Positions 6,325 through 6,445 of a stretch of DNA of 6,445 nucleotides are shown piece by piece (positions within the stretch are counted from its first letter, which is position 1; the number at the start of each line of letters is the position of its first letter). Origin of the DNA: Ignavibacteriales bacterium (GTDB taxonomy: Bacteria; Bacteroidota; Ignavibacteria; UBA10030); assembly GCA_016207365.1 (NCBI GenBank), contig JACQPU010000297.1, positions 1 to 6,445 of the forward strand, given 5' to 3'. Under the pieces are notes generated by a model. That model was not told the DNA's origin, did not search any database, and saw only the letters and a program-made list of their open reading frames with translations. Both the position numbers and the translations under genes were made by a program.

Positions 6325-6445
6325 CGGTTTCCCTCTGTGCCCTTCCATGTGAATGATCCGAAGAAGCCGAGAGGCCCAAAAATGGCATGGTATGCCGCGT
6401 AAGCTGCTTCAAGAATAATGACAGACGACACAACTGTTCCGATAC
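6321..6445 (-). CDS. C-terminal end of a membrane protein, probably a glycosyltransferase (5' partial)
   Basis: A minus-strand frame enters at the window edge (first full codon at 6443) and runs 40 residues to a TGA at 6323-6321. The visible part begins with a hydrophobic segment (IGTVVSSVIILEAAYAAYHAIFG, given here only as residues 1-10 IGTVVSSVII and onward to about 25). It ends GSFTWKGTEGNR. The layout, a last membrane segment followed by an aromatic-W-K-G tail, matches the C-termini of the two complete GT2 enzymes of the operon (FRWKGASNPS and VVWKGRSY), so a third family 2 glycosyltransferase is likely. Its stop overlaps the flippase ATG (ATGA), as at the other junctions, which supports it being a real gene. 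With only 40 residues the function is tentative; the reading frame itself is well supported. Confidence 0.68.
   Translation of the reverse strand, partial: IGTVVSSVIILEAAYAAYHAIFGPLGFFGSFTWKGTEGNR
6330..6336 (-). promoter_or_regulatory. Ribosome binding site deciding the flippase start
   Basis: AGAGGGA on the minus strand ends 5 bases before the ATG at 6324-6322. It is the best Shine-Dalgarno match in the operon and favours this start over the in-frame ATG at 6348, which lacks one. Confidence 0.6.

Noticed and set aside
5380..6348. Flippase start at the ATG at 6348
   Set aside because: It lacks a ribosome binding site. The ATG at 6324 has AGAGGGA 5 bases upstream and the ATGA overlap.
6383..6396. 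Small imperfect inverted repeat (GGCATGGTATGCC)
   Set aside because: It is short, lies inside the coding region of the partial upstream gene, and lacks a T tract or other context.

Overview
The window holds a convergent gene pair arrangement at moderate GC content (roughly half). A sigma-54-activator-like regulator, cut off at its 5' end, lies on the plus strand (1-873). A compact minus-strand operon of six genes (6445 down to 944) is cut off at its promoter-proximal end. The two units face each other across a 70-base gap that contains a strong, nearly symmetric hairpin terminator. The mix of genes is bacterial. The small deacetylase with a WDxxSGDF-type motif, the membrane GT2 enzymes and the Fis-type regulator would fit a Gram-negative of the Bacteroidota/Ignavibacteriota/Chlorobiota neighbourhood. 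That placement is an inference from protein style, with low to moderate confidence.

In transcription order the minus-strand operon reads: the C-terminal end of a membrane protein, probably a glycosyltransferase (6445-6321); a multi-pass flippase-like protein of the YbhN/LPG-synthase-TM type (6324-5380); a family 2 membrane glycosyltransferase (5383-4265); a NodB-type polysaccharide deacetylase (4268-3645); a second, paralogous family 2 glycosyltransferase (3648-2551); and a PHP-domain metallohydrolase of CehA/McbA type (2554-944). Every junction is a 4-base start/stop overlap: ATGA at four junctions and TTGA at the last. These overlaps fix the true starts of three genes whose open frames run further upstream.

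Read together, the operon looks like a unit for building and trimming a membrane-linked glycan or glycolipid. Glycosyltransferases add sugars at the membrane, the deacetylase would convert an N-acetylated sugar to a free amine, the flippase-like protein may move or handle the lipid intermediate, and the PHP protein would hydrolyse an unknown ester or phosphoester. I cannot name the product.

The second item of interest is the regulator. It keeps the overall AAA+ plus Fis-HTH layout of sigma-54 activators. However, the GAFTGA loop, the Walker B aspartate, the sensor I residues and the arginine fingers are all changed, so it may no longer act as a classical sigma-54 activator. No RNA genes, CRISPR arrays, insertion sequences or gene-free stretches over 300 bases were seen.
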